This document shows positions 41,034 through 49,681 of a stretch of DNA of 64,000 nucleotides, piece after piece (the first letter of the stretch is position 1; each line of letters starts with the position of its first letter). Source of the stretch: CBDCUF01 sp965222525 (lineage in GTDB: Bacteria > Pseudomonadota > Alphaproteobacteria > Rickettsiales > UBA8987); contig OZ244955.1 in NCBI GenBank assembly GCA_965222525.1, positions 744,001 to 808,000 on the forward strand, given 5' to 3'. Made by a program: the position numbers and the translations under genes. The notes below the pieces were generated by a model. The model ran no database searches, was not told the origin of the DNA, and was given only the letters and a program-made list of their open reading frames with translations.

Positions 41034-43009
41034 GAAGCCTGTATAATTTTTTCAACAAGCGGGTATTTTATCCTCCGCTTCACGGCAACCTTGGCGTATG
41101 GTTCGATGCGGCCGATGAATCGGTTTTTGTCAAGGACAGTAGTGATAAAATATCGCAATGGGATGACAAGGGCGGGCGTGGCAGCCATGCTACCCAGGCC
41201 ACTTCATCCAAACAGCCGCTATATGTTGCCAATGTTACCGGCGGCAAATCGGTAGTGCGCTTCGATGGCGCTGAAGAGCTTGACCTTGCCAGTAGTGCCT
41301 TTCCGTTACTGGACAGTCCGGTTACCGGCTTTATCGTATCCCGCCAGGCCGCTAACGGGCCTCTGGAAAGAGTGCTTTCAATGGCGGTTTCGGGCAGTAC
41401 CAAGATGGTTGTGCGCTACAATACCGGAGGGATGAATTATTTTAATAACGGGGTGAATACCGCACGGGATATAGATAATACTTCCTTTAACATAACCCGT
41501 TTTATCCATGGTTCCGGCAGCAATATGAGCCTTGCGATTAATAGCGGGGCAAAGGATAGTGATACCAGTGCACTGTTCGGCTCGGATGCAACCGGAATCC
41601 GTATCGGCGCAGGTCCGGGCAGTTCGGAAGCCTTCCATGGTGATATAGCCGAGATTATCATATATGATCGCGAGCTGGCGGATGCGGAAACAAGGCAGGT
41701 TGAACAGTATCTTTTCAATAAATGGGGAGAGCATGTTGATATCCCCACCGGATATACATATACCCCGCCGTTTAATATATATCGGCTGGGCAGTAGTAAA
41801 TTCACTACCGATTTTGATATGGATTCCAAATTCGGCACTACAACTACGCTGAATTACTGGGTGGATATTGCAACCGGCGATGACAGCAATGCCGGTACGG
41901 AGGCCGCCCCGTTCAAATCCATAAAGAAGGCTATGGAGCAAGGCGGTGGCGGTACCAGCAAGAGTATATTCATTGCTGCCGGCGATTATGATTATGATAA
42001 TTCATGGCAGAATACGGTACGTACCGGTGCGCATTATTTATATGCAACCGGCGGTCGGGCGAAGATAACCACCCGTGTTGCAGGGTTAAGCTGGGTAAAT
42101 ACTACCGGCGATATATACAAGGCAACCAAGACCCACACCGAAGCATGGGGCAGCGTATATGATGCGTCCAACCTACAATATTTGGATGAAAGTGGTAACA
42201 GCCTGTCGTTCAAGGGATTCGAGAATGGCGATTATATGCGCTATAATGAAGGTGCGAGTGCCACTACACTCACTTCCGGTGAGTATTTCATCTCGGGTAA
42301 TGATTTATATGTACGCTGTTTTGATGACCGTGCGCCGGATAATGATATCAGGGCATATCTGGATGCCGATAACGGTAAATATGCCGATACCTATATCGCC
42401 TGCGAGAATATAGATTTTGAGGGCGGTGATGATTCAATGACCATAACACAGGCTAACTCTACCGACGAAGCCTATTTCAAAAACTGTACATTCAAATATT
42501 CCGTGTCGGAAAATGGGCTGGTTGTGCTGGGGGCAGGGTTGTGTTTATGCTATGAATGTGCGGCTGCATACAGTTTCCGTGATGGGTGTAATTATCATAA
42601 AGCAGCAGGAGGCAGTTCCGGACAGGCGGTTGAAATTGACTGCGTAAGCCGTGTTACCGGCGATAGCGGCGGGACAAGTAATAACGGCTCCTCAGTACAT
42701 GATGCTTATGATGCGGTGCGGGTAAACTGCCATTACCATACCAGCCAGGGACCGGTTGTAAATGATGTCGGAACTTCCAAAGTATGGATGCTGGGATGCT
42801 CTGCACATGGCTCCACCGTTACAGGCAGCCAGTCATTTAATATGGGACTGAGCGATACAGCAGAAGGGTGGTATGATTCCTGTGATTTGCTGACCGGTTT
42901 CGGTTCGGAAAACGGTGCTAATATAGCCTCCGGCGCCACCGCCAACTTCCACAACACCAACCACACCACCGGCACCCACATCAAAAACGGCACGGTCAAT
43001 GAGTATTAG
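41030..43009 (+). CDS. LamG-like plus beta-helix protein, tail-spike-like
   Basis: 659 aa. Residues ~20-235 form a concanavalin/LamG-like sandwich (GNLGVWFDAADESVFVKDSS, FHGDIAEIIIYDREL). From ~275 the sequence YWVDIATGDDSNAGTEAAPF followed by KSIKKAM is the usual opening of right-handed beta-helix domains, which runs to near residue 620, rich in Gly, Asn and Asp turns. No signal peptide. Layout fits a phage tail spike or an adhesin that binds glycans. Coupled to the 121-aa gene before it. No other phage gene is nearby. Confidence 0.7.
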   Translation: MRSLYNFFNKRVFYPPLHGNLGVWFDAADESVFVKDSSDKISQWDDKGGRGSHATQATSSKQPLYVANVTGGKSVVRFDGAEELDLASSAFPLLDSPVTGFIVSRQAANGPLERVLSMAVSGSTKMVVRYNTGGMNYFNNGVNTARDIDNTSFNITRFIHGSGSNMSLAINSGAKDSDTSALFGSDATGIRIGAGPGSSEAFHGDIAEIIIYDRELADAETRQVEQYLFNKWGEHVDIPTGYTYTPPFNIYRLGSSKFTTDFDMDSKFGTTTTLNYWVDIATGDDSNAGTEAAPFKSIKKAMEQGGGGTSKSIFIAAGDYDYDNSWQNTVRTGAHYLYATGGRAKITTRVAGLSWVNTTGDIYKATKTHTEAWGSVYDASNLQYLDESGNSLSFKGFENGDYMRYNEGASATTLTSGEYFISGNDLYVRCFDDRAPDNDIRAYLDADNGKYADTYIACENIDFEGGDDSMTITQANSTDEAYFKNCTFKYSVSENGLVVLGAGLCLCYECAAAYSFRDGCNYHKAAGGSSGQAVEIDCVSRVTGDSGGTSNNGSSVHDAYDAVRVNCHYHTSQGPVVNDVGTSKVWMLGCSAHGSTVTGSQSFNMGLSDTAEGWYDSCDLLTGFGSENGANIASGATANFHNTNHTTGTHIKNGTVNEY

Positions 43010-43704
43010 GCCGCAGAAAGATCACGTAATTCCAGAATCTTATCAGCCTTCCGGGCAAGGTCGTGATCATGGGTAACAAACAGCATAGATAAATTTTGTT
43101 TTGTCTTGTTCCCACCTGTATTTCCTCTTACTTGCTCAAATAATATATTAAAAATTTCCTGTGCAGTGTCGGGATCAAGATTGCCGGTCGGTTCATCCGC
43201 CAGAAGAATGACCGGATTATTGGACAAGGCACGGGCTATTGCCACACGCTGCTGTTCACCGCCGGAAAGTTCGGAAGGACGGTGTTTCAGCCGCTCACCC
43301 AATCCCATTTTGCTCAGTAATTCACCAGCATTTTTCAATGCTTCTTTCTTCTTTATATTGGCAATTATCTGTGGAATTGCTACATTTTCCTGTGCAGAAA
43401 AATCCGGCAATAGATGGTGGAACTGGTAAACAAAACCAATTTTTTCCAGCCGTATAGATGTACGTTTTTTATCAGAGATATTGTTGCAATTTTGACCGTC
43501 AATCAAAATGTCACCAGAATCAGGATTGTCCAGCAAGCCTGCGATTTGTAATAACGTACTCTTGCCACATCCCGAAGGTCCAACCAGTGCTACAACTTCA
43601 CCTGCTTCTATCCCTAGTGACACACTCTCTAAAACGTGCAATTCCTCCTTTCCCTGACAAAAAGATTTACTAGTATTTGAGAGTTTGAGTACAGATTGTC
43701 GCAT
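43006..43704 (-). CDS. lolD: Lipoprotein-releasing ABC transporter ATPase LolD
   Basis: 232 aa ABC ATPase of the LolD/MacB group. Walker A GPSGCGKSTLL, Q-loop VYQFHHLLPDFSAQENV (the LLPDFSA..NV segment is typical of LolD), signature LSGGEQQR, Walker B ILLADEPTGNLD and switch His in VTHDHDLA. Powers release of lipoproteins from the inner membrane with LolC/E, which is not adjacent here. Ends four bases inside the convergent beta-helix gene. Confidence 0.88.
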   Translation of the reverse strand: MRQSVLKLSNTSKSFCQGKEELHVLESVSLGIEAGEVVALVGPSGCGKSTLLQIAGLLDNPDSGDILIDGQNCNNISDKKRTSIRLEKIGFVYQFHHLLPDFSAQENVAIPQIIANIKKKEALKNAGELLSKMGLGERLKHRPSELSGGEQQRVAIARALSNNPVILLADEPTGNLDPDTAQEIFNILFEQVRGNTGGNKTKQNLSMLFVTHDHDLARKADKILELRDLSAA

Positions 43705-43859
43705 GGTATTTCTCGGACGAAGCTTTTGATTTTATCTGATAAAATAATATGTGAGGTGACAAAATGTTCAGGAGGAAAAAATTACAACTAGCAACAAGCC
43801 ATACGAAAATTATTTCAAACACCAACAAATTTGTTCAAATAGAACTATAAAGCTCCAAA

Positions 43860-43937
43860 TGGGGCGAGTGATGGGAATTGAACCCACGGCCTCCAGTGCC
43901 ACAAACTGGCGCTCTAACCAACTGAGCTACACCCGCC
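43860..43937 (-). tRNA. tRNA-His (GTG)
   Basis: Cloverleaf on the minus strand: G-1 followed by acceptor GCGGGTG pairing with CACTCGC, D-arm GCTCAGTTGGTTAGAGC, anticodon arm CCAGTTTGTGGCACTGG with anticodon GTG, T-arm GTGGGTTCAATTCCCAT. The genome encodes G-1, discriminator C73 and CCA, the standard bacterial identity set for HisRS. Confidence 0.97.
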
Positions 43938-44177
43938 ATTATAGGCAAACTGGTAAAACTTAGCATCTATCGTGATTATTACATAATTTTATAGCTTATT
44001 TCTACAATTATTATGGGTAAGTAAGAATAACTTCTTTAGATTTCTTAAAGGCTAAGATACCGTTACTCATGCCATGAAAAATTTAGGCGATAATTAATAA
44101 TCACTATTGTATTTTGAGGATTGTTGTTTTAAGTAGTTTACCATTATAGAATTCGATCAATTACCCGCGACAATATC

Positions 44178-45341
44178 ATGACTGGAGCAGCGAAGAAAAA
44201 CAAGGTACAGGAAGAATTTCCGCTAAAGCTGACTATTGAACGTTCAGCTCTGCTTAAATCGCTTGCGCGATTGCAGAGTATTGTTGAGAAGCGCAACACT
44301 ATCCCGATTCTGTCCAATATCAAGCTTGATGCAAGTGGTGATGGGTTGCAGCTTACCGCTACCGATATGGATATTCTGGCGAGTGAGAATGTAACGGCGC
44401 AGATTGAAGGCGGAGGTGCGCTTACCGTCCCGGCAGGTACTTTGTATGATATCGTCCGCAAGCTGCCTGACGGTGCGCAGATTGAGCTGGATACCAATAA
44501 CAGTTCGTCGCAGCTTATTGTCGAGGCCGGCAGTGCCCGGTTTGCCTTGTCATACCTGTCGGCTGAGGATTTCCCCAATATCACCGAAGGTGATATGTCT
44601 CATAAATTCACTATCGCCACAAAGGAGTTGCTGGCTCTTATCGACAAGGCACGGTTTGCCATGTCCACCGAGGAAACCCGCTATTACCTCAACGGGGTCT
44701 ACCTGCATGTTGCGGGAGAGGGCGATGCACAGACATTGCGGGCGGTTGCAACCGATGGCCACCGCCTGGCACGGATTGAAACAGCAGTTCCTGCCGGGGC
44801 AGCCGGAATGCCGGGGGTGATTATCCCGCGCAAGACGGTTAATGAGCTTGGCAAACTGCTTGACGAGGCGGAAGAGAATGTTGAGGTTGCGCTGTCGGAT
44901 GCCAAGATACGCTTTGCATCAGGGAATGTAGTGCTGGTGTCCAAGCTGGTTGATGGTACATTTCCCGATTATGAGCGGGTAATTCCCGAGGGTAATGACA
45001 AGCTGATGGAAGTGGATAGCAAGCTGCTCAGCGATTCGGTAGACAGGGTTTCGACTATTTCTACGGAAAAAACCCGCGGGATAAAATTCAGCCTCGAACC
45101 GGGCAAGCTTACATTACTGGCGCAGAACCCCGAGGGAGGTACTGCGAAGGAAACAATCGATGTAACCTATAGTGCCAGCGGGCTGGATATCGGGTTTAAC
45201 TCCCGCTATATGCTTGAGATGATGGGACAGCTTGACGGCGAAACCACCCAGTTCCTGCTCAATGACCCTAACGCTCCTGCACTGGTATCCGACCCGGGAG
45301 ATGTTACTGCGCTGTACGTAATAATGCCTATGCGCGTCTAG
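44178..45341 (+). CDS. dnaN: DNA polymerase III beta subunit (sliding clamp)
   Basis: 387 aa, three repeated clamp domains. KLTIERSALLKSLARLQSIV opens domain 1; LSYLSAEDFPNI, ATDGHRLARIE and VSKLVDGTFPDYERVIP are standard; the end FLLNDPNAPALVSDPGDVTA and YVIMPMRV is the conserved C-terminus. Holds polymerase on DNA. The N-terminal 13 residues (TGAAKKNKVQEEF) are a little longer than usual. dnaA and recF are not adjacent. Its stop codon touches the left arm of palindromic element copy 3. Confidence 0.98.
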   Translation: MTGAAKKNKVQEEFPLKLTIERSALLKSLARLQSIVEKRNTIPILSNIKLDASGDGLQLTATDMDILASENVTAQIEGGGALTVPAGTLYDIVRKLPDGAQIELDTNNSSSQLIVEAGSARFALSYLSAEDFPNITEGDMSHKFTIATKELLALIDKARFAMSTEETRYYLNGVYLHVAGEGDAQTLRAVATDGHRLARIETAVPAGAAGMPGVIIPRKTVNELGKLLDEAEENVEVALSDAKIRFASGNVVLVSKLVDGTFPDYERVIPEGNDKLMEVDSKLLSDSVDRVSTISTEKTRGIKFSLEPGKLTLLAQNPEGGTAKETIDVTYSASGLDIGFNSRYMLEMMGQLDGETTQFLLNDPNAPALVSDPGDVTALYVIMPMRV

Positions 45342-45482
45342 GTGGTATGCACTTTTCTACTAGCATGGCCTGCAAATAACCGTTTTCTGCGCTTCCGTTG
45401 CTCACGTACCCAAAAGTACGCTCCGCTACGGCTCTCGAAAACCGTCATTTTCGGCTCATGCTAGCGAAAAGTGCATACCACC
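45341..45482. repeat. Palindromic element, copy 3
   Basis: Perfect 17-base arms GGTGGTATGCACTTTTC (45341-45357) and GAAAAGTGCATACCACC (45466-45482) enclose CTAGCATG...CATGCTAG and the shared core. The left arm starts on the last base of the dnaN stop codon. The element is readable as the N-terminus of the next ORF (45398 onward). It may act as a strong hairpin at the end of the dnaN message. Confidence 0.92.
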
Positions 45483-45505
45483 TGAGCAATGTTGGGATTT
45501 CTGCT

Positions 45506-47269
45506 ATGGATTCAGGGTCGAATATACCGCCGTCGCTTGGCGGGACGGTGCCGCCGACTGCCGGTAGCCGTAATGTTATTGGCAAGGTACCGTCAGGTCT
45601 GGCCACCTTGCCGCAGGGTGGGTTGCTTAACGCACTGGTTGTGCGTCATGATGCCAGTGGCAACCCGGTCCTGGCCACGCAGAATGGTGAGTTTACCGTA
45701 TCCAGCAGGATACCGTTGCCGACTGGCAGCAATCTTGTATTAAAATTACTTTCCTCCCCGCCGCATTTGCAATCACCCCCTTCTTCCGGCAGTAGCCAAG
45801 CCGATATAAATGCACAGCTTAACTTCCGTGCACAGGTAATATCCATAGACGGCAAGGCGCCTAATCTTCTGCAGGGCAACAATCCCGCCGGTACGGCAGA
45901 TACTTCCCATGCGGTAATTAAGGCAGTGGCCTATCAGCCGGGCAATTCGGCAGGAGTTGCTCCTGCAGGAAATACGGCGCAAACACAACTAACGACTACT
46001 TCCCCTGCAAGCAACAACGCAGCGGTAGTCAATATATCCAACGGTACTATTCTGGAGTCGGTGGTTGTCAATCCGTCGGCGGATGCGGCAAAATTCCTGC
46101 CGGTACAATCACAGTCTGCCTCTACAGGTGCAGTATTGAAGACCGCCGATCATGTAACGTTACATGTAATATCATCCTCCGTTCCGGATACCAGAACAAC
46201 AGGACAGCCCTCCCGGCAATCCCCGCAAATATCAGGCTCTCCGGAAGCCCAGCGCCATATCTCGGCATATAGCAACAGCGGTTCCGGCAAGCCTATAAGC
46301 GGCAACAACCCACTATTTTCTTCCGGTACCATTCCCAGCCTGACTGCCACACCTGCACAATCTCCGGTAACCTCATCATTACAGATAACTCCCATAACAC
46401 AGAATCCGTCATTTACAGGGGTAGTGGTGGGTACGGAACAGTCGGGGGAGGTGGTAGTAAAAACACCGATAGGTATGGTCAAGCTCCCTGCAGATATTAC
46501 CCTGCCGCAGGGCACCCGCCTGCAACTGGAGGCAGTGCAGGTAGCGCGCGGCGAACAGGCGGTGGGTACCGGCAGTGCATCTACCCCGCTACCTGCCAGT
46601 TCTGCATTGCAGGAACTGGCTACTACCCTGGCAGCGATAGATGCAAAACAGGGAACTTCCATCACTCATGATTTATTTCCTGCAACTAATAAGCAAGCTG
46701 CGGCGAAAACCTTATGGTTCCTGGTGAATGTCAATAATGGCGATGTTAGCAGCTGGCTTGGAGCAAGTGCAAAAAAGCTGCTTGAACGCCCTGAGAACAG
46801 GGATTTACTGGGGCGGCTGGAACGCAGTTTTGCATCGATGAAAGCTGGTTTCAGCGAGCCTAATAGTGCCGGCTGGAATAATATGCTACTGCCGTTTCAT
46901 GATGGTGATAAGCTACGGCTGGCGCAACTGCATATCCACCGTGATAATAAGCGTAACAGGAAGGGGACGGGACAAGCGGAAGATGTGCGGTTTGTAGTCG
47001 AGGTTGAGCTGGAAAATATCGGTGATTTACAGATGGACGGGCTGGTCAGGAACCTTGCGGATAATGAGAAAAAGCAGAAAAAACTGGATTTGTTTATCCG
47101 CACCACCCTGCCGCTGGAAGTTGATATACAGCAGGGAATTACCAGGATTTTTACTGATTCAATGGAAATATCCGGCATGGATGGCGCGCTGCAATTCCAG
47201 ACAGTCGACCAACTCCCGCTACATAGCGAATTCTACCAGCATGACGATGATGGCGGGATTATCGTGTAA
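45506..47269 (+). CDS. Large Ser/Pro/Gly-rich protein with FliK-like C-terminal region
   Basis: 587 aa from the ATG at 45506. The frame opens at 45398, but residues before Met45506 are encoded by the palindromic element, so I exclude them. Residues 1-~370 are low complexity and probably disordered. Residues ~400-580 are folded, with LWFLVNVNNGDVSSWLG, WNNMLLPFHDGDKLRLAQLH, and a charged FVVEVELENIGDLQMDGLV. This long disordered region plus C-terminal beta domain recalls flagellar hook-length control proteins. No flagellar gene is adjacent. Assignment tentative. Confidence 0.6.
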   Translation: MDSGSNIPPSLGGTVPPTAGSRNVIGKVPSGLATLPQGGLLNALVVRHDASGNPVLATQNGEFTVSSRIPLPTGSNLVLKLLSSPPHLQSPPSSGSSQADINAQLNFRAQVISIDGKAPNLLQGNNPAGTADTSHAVIKAVAYQPGNSAGVAPAGNTAQTQLTTTSPASNNAAVVNISNGTILESVVVNPSADAAKFLPVQSQSASTGAVLKTADHVTLHVISSSVPDTRTTGQPSRQSPQISGSPEAQRHISAYSNSGSGKPISGNNPLFSSGTIPSLTATPAQSPVTSSLQITPITQNPSFTGVVVGTEQSGEVVVKTPIGMVKLPADITLPQGTRLQLEAVQVARGEQAVGTGSASTPLPASSALQELATTLAAIDAKQGTSITHDLFPATNKQAAAKTLWFLVNVNNGDVSSWLGASAKKLLERPENRDLLGRLERSFASMKAGFSEPNSAGWNNMLLPFHDGDKLRLAQLHIHRDNKRNRKGTGQAEDVRFVVEVELENIGDLQMDGLVRNLADNEKKQKKLDLFIRTTLPLEVDIQQGITRIFTDSMEISGMDGALQFQTVDQLPLHSEFYQHDDDGGIIV

Positions 47270-47272
47270 GTT

Positions 47273-47420
47273 GTCATCCCGAACTCGTTTCGGGAGCCAT
47301 TCACCCAATGACCAAATCCTGATAGTAAGTAGATGGGTCTTTGTATTTTGAAAAGTATGGTCGTAGCCTGTTAATCATCATAGTCTTGATGAATGGATGC
47401 TGAAACAAGTTCAGCATGAC
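47273..47420. repeat. 148-bp MITE-like element, copy C (inverted)
   Basis: Ends GTCATCCCGAACTCGTTTC and GAAACAAGTTCAGCATGAC. The middle (TTGTATTTTGAAAAGTATGG) is reverse-complemented relative to the other copies, so the element sits in the opposite orientation. It starts three bases after the stop codon of the FliK-like gene and fills the gap to the convergent protease gene. Confidence 0.85.
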
Positions 47421-47424
47421 AGAG

Positions 47425-48180
47425 CTAAATCTCCACAATCTGCGCATTTTTCTTCAGCCAGTCATATTGCTCGCGGTAATAGGGGAGGTGTGCCGCTACC
47501 AGCCGCCAGAATTTCCTTGAATGGTTTTTATGCTCGATATGGCATAATTCATGCACCACGACATATTCAAACACCGCATCGGGATAAAATATCAACTGCC
47601 AGTTGAGGTTTATCGAATCGTCGGCACCGCAACTTCCCCAGCGGCTTTTCTGCTGTTTTATCCGCAGCCCGCGGGGAATAAGTCCAAAACGGTTCTGGTG
47701 CTTCTGGACGAAATACCGCAACTGGCCCATAGCCTGTTGTTGCAGCCAGTTTATAAGCGCCTCCTCCGCCTCGGATTCAGCAGAATGTTCCGGTAGTAGA
47801 ACGATAATTTGATTAGACTCACTCTCTTCCTGCCCTCCATCACCACTAACCATTTCAACTATCGGGGTAATTTCATCACTATAGCGGACTTCAATTACAT
47901 ACTCACTGCCCCTGTATAATATCCTCGCCCCCGTAACAACCTCTTCTGGCCAGGGGTTTCTGGAGGCCATCAATTTTGCCCTGGCTTCCAGCTCGGTCTT
48001 CTTGTTGCAAATCCACAGGTAATTATCATTGACGAACTGCTTTATCTTGCGTTCGCTCATGCGCAGCGGTGCCACCACCTCCACCTTGTCGGAAGTAACT
48101 ACAATACGGCTCCTGCGTGCCCGCTCACTACGCCGGATCTCATATGTAACTGGTTGTACTTTTTCTTTTATTTTTGGCAT
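47425..48180 (-). CDS. YgjP/WSS-type M48 metallopeptidase family protein
   Basis: 251 aa. Zinc motif HELCH at residues 210-214 with the third ligand His220 (HIEHKNHSRKFW), and the family block QKSRWGSCGADDSINLNWQL. Opens with YEIRRSERARRSRIVVTSDK, as in YgjP proteins. Predicted cytosolic metalloprotease; physiological substrate unknown. Upstream lies a GGTTACAGG word tract. Confidence 0.9.
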   Translation of the reverse strand: MPKIKEKVQPVTYEIRRSERARRSRIVVTSDKVEVVAPLRMSERKIKQFVNDNYLWICNKKTELEARAKLMASRNPWPEEVVTGARILYRGSEYVIEVRYSDEITPIVEMVSGDGGQEESESNQIIVLLPEHSAESEAEEALINWLQQQAMGQLRYFVQKHQNRFGLIPRGLRIKQQKSRWGSCGADDSINLNWQLIFYPDAVFEYVVVHELCHIEHKNHSRKFWRLVAAHLPYYREQYDWLKKNAQIVEI

Positions 48181-48181
48181 A

Positions 48182-48275
48182 GTCAGGTTGCAGGTTATAG
48201 GTTACAGGTTTTAGCATCATAACGGGTAGTAACAGTATACTTCCTGTAACCTAAAACCTTTAACCTGTAACCTAT
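48182..48275. repeat. Inverted word tract (GGTTACAGG / CCTGTAACC)
   Basis: GGTTGCAGGTTATAGGTTAC followed at the other end by CCTGTAACCTAAAACC and AACCTGTAACCTA, so the tract can fold back on itself. Similar words occur at 29041-29075 beside asnB. Lies between two leftward genes and may act as a terminator-like hairpin. Confidence 0.7.
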
Positions 48276-48751
48276 CTATAATCCTTATTAAGCTCCTCAA
48301 TCTCCTGCTCGGTGAGGTTGCCTGGGACTATGGTTAGCGGTATGTGGTAGCAGTCACCGATTGCAGCAGTCAGTTGCGGCAGTAACTTACCCTTCGCACC
48401 GCTGGCCGATACACCAAGCAACAGCAGGTTAATCGACGAATCCTTCTCAATTGCCGCAATGATTTCATCGGCAAGCCCGCCTTCACGCAGTGTCGTAGTC
48501 GGCTTTATCTCCGTCCATTCCTCGGCTTTTGCCGCCAGATCACGCAGTAATTTACGAGCCTCTTTCTTCCTGTCCTCCTGGATTACATCGGCTACCGAGA
48601 ATAATGTATGATGCTCTACAGGGTCAATGACATTTATCATCTGTACCGCACTGCCGGTCACTTTCGCCCGCACACAGGCATAACGCAGCACCGTCTCGGA
48701 ATGCTCCTTGTCATTAACACATACCAGATATTTTGACTGCGGTTTTTTCAT
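48272..48751 (-). CDS. Universal stress protein family protein
   Basis: 159 aa from ATG at 48751 (MKKPQSKYLVCVNDKEHSET). The frame stays open upstream through a word tract, but the added residues have no family match. Usp fold: first strand YLVCVNDKEHS, AVQMINVIDPV, LADEIIAAIEKD, and the nucleotide loop LLLLGVSASGAKGKLLPQLT. Usually a small cytosolic nucleotide-binding stress protein. Ends within a few bases of the tract at 48182-48275. Confidence 0.85.
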   Translation of the reverse strand: MKKPQSKYLVCVNDKEHSETVLRYACVRAKVTGSAVQMINVIDPVEHHTLFSVADVIQEDRKKEARKLLRDLAAKAEEWTEIKPTTTLREGGLADEIIAAIEKDSSINLLLLGVSASGAKGKLLPQLTAAIGDCYHIPLTIVPGNLTEQEIEELNKDYR

Positions 48752-48846
48752 GAAGTGCTTAGTGCTGTGTGTTGAGTGCTGAGGGCACAATATACGCCAA
48801 ATGAAAATTATTTGGAACAGTTGATTATATATGATGGAATCTGGAT

Positions 48847-48950
48847 GAAAACTGATATTTTGTTGCAGGGATGACATGCCACCCCCCTCCCGCTTGCGGG
48901 AGGGGGGAAAATCTGAACAATCTATGATTGCCAGATTTTCGGGGAGGGAA
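48847..48950. repeat. GC hairpin module, copy 1
   Basis: Begins AAACTGATATTTTGTTGCAG, then the hairpin CCTCCCGCTTGCGGGAGG and a second one, AAATCTGAACAATC with GATTGCCAGATTT, ending TTCGGGGAGGGAAT. Near-identical to 54097-54200; the core is inverted at 58371-58430. No coding sense. Confidence 0.85.
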
Positions 48951-48954
48951 TAGT

Positions 48955-49035
48955 AAAGTGCTGAGTGCTGTGTGTTTAGTGCTGAGAGTTTACAGCGGGA
49001 GACTTATCACTCAACACTCAGCACCTAGCACTTAT
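48955..49035. repeat. Fold-back word tract (AGTGCTG / CAGCACT)
   Basis: AAGTGCTGAGTGCTGTGTG and TTTAGTGCTGAGAG on the left pair with CACTCAACACTCAGCACC and TAGCACTT on the right. The same words appear alone at 48765-48788 and in a fold-back at 58300-58355. The 930-bp gap 48752-49681 is made almost entirely of this tract, GC modules, MITE copy D, a GTTGTCAGAGGTCAG tract (49246-49276) and a CGCTAAAGCTTCGG hairpin near 49340. Confidence 0.7.
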
Positions 49036-49062
49036 ATATTCCCCCACCAGAAATCTAGCTTT

Positions 49063-49209
49063 GTCATGCTGAACTTGTTTCAGCATCCATTTCTCAGAAT
49101 TCTGATGATTAGCAAGTTGTGACTATACCTATCAAAATACAAAATCTGGTTATCTACCGTTAATATTTCGTCATTGGAAACATGGATGCTGAAACAAGTT
49201 CAGCATGAC
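49063..49209. repeat. MITE-like element, copy D
   Basis: Ends GTCATGCTGAACTTGTTTC and GAAACAAGTTCAGCATGAC, a perfect pair, around TGTGACTATACCTATCAAAATAC. On its left is CCCCCACCAGAAATC and on its right TTTCTTGCCTCCCCC, the two halves of another repeat module, so it appears to have inserted into that module. Confidence 0.9.
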
Positions 49210-49567
49210 AACGAGTTTCTTGCCTCCCCCGTAAAGCGGGGGATAATAGTTATCAGTTGTCAGAGGTCAGTTATCAGTGCCCCCCACGATTCGAGCGGCG
49301 GCCTTCGGCCTTGCTCTCATCTGCTCCCCCACATCCATCCTTCGCTAAAGCTTCGGTGGACAGGAGGGGGGAGTGGTGGGCACGTAAATACTTCGGGTTA
49401 GGCCGTTGATAAGGGGATAAATTGTAACATTAGCCGGAATTTTCGGGGAAAATGCTGAAAAATGTTGAAATTTTTTGTGGGATTATGTGGTTGATATATA
49501 AGGGTTATTTGCGGGGGAGGGGAATTTTTTGAAAAAAATGCAATTTTTTTCAAAAACCTTAACACAA

Positions 49568-49590
49568 CTGTAACATTTCTCTGGTATAGT
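49568..49590 (+). promoter_or_regulatory. Shared promoter-like 23-mer, copy 2
   Basis: CTGTAACATTTCTCTGG then TATAGT, differing at one position of 23 from 62541-62563. Extended -10 form (TGGTATAGT). Upstream of the unknown gene at 49682; a 12-codon ORF (from ATG at 49599) lies in the predicted leader. Confidence 0.6.
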
Positions 49591-49681
49591 GTTTGGCATG
49601 AAAGGGGTTTACCCATTCATTTTGAACAAACTTTAACCCGTTATATGCTGGAAAGTGTATAATTTTAATCAGGAGAGAAAA

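Noticed and set aside
40668..43009. Prophage
   Set aside because: Only two structural-like genes, with no integrase, terminase, capsid or attachment site nearby; described as an isolated module instead.
43812..43835. Third full copy of the TTCCAAATAATTT TIR element near tRNA-His
   Set aside because: Only one partial end (AAAATTATTTCAAACA) is present and no matching opposite end was found.
44100..44177. Replication origin or DnaA boxes upstream of dnaN
   Set aside because: The 240-bp AT-rich gap shows no clear cluster of TTATNCACA boxes and dnaA is absent.
49398..49616. 72-codon minus-strand frame upstream of the gene at 49682
   Set aside because: Covers the shared promoter-like motif and poly-T/poly-A runs; no ribosome site.
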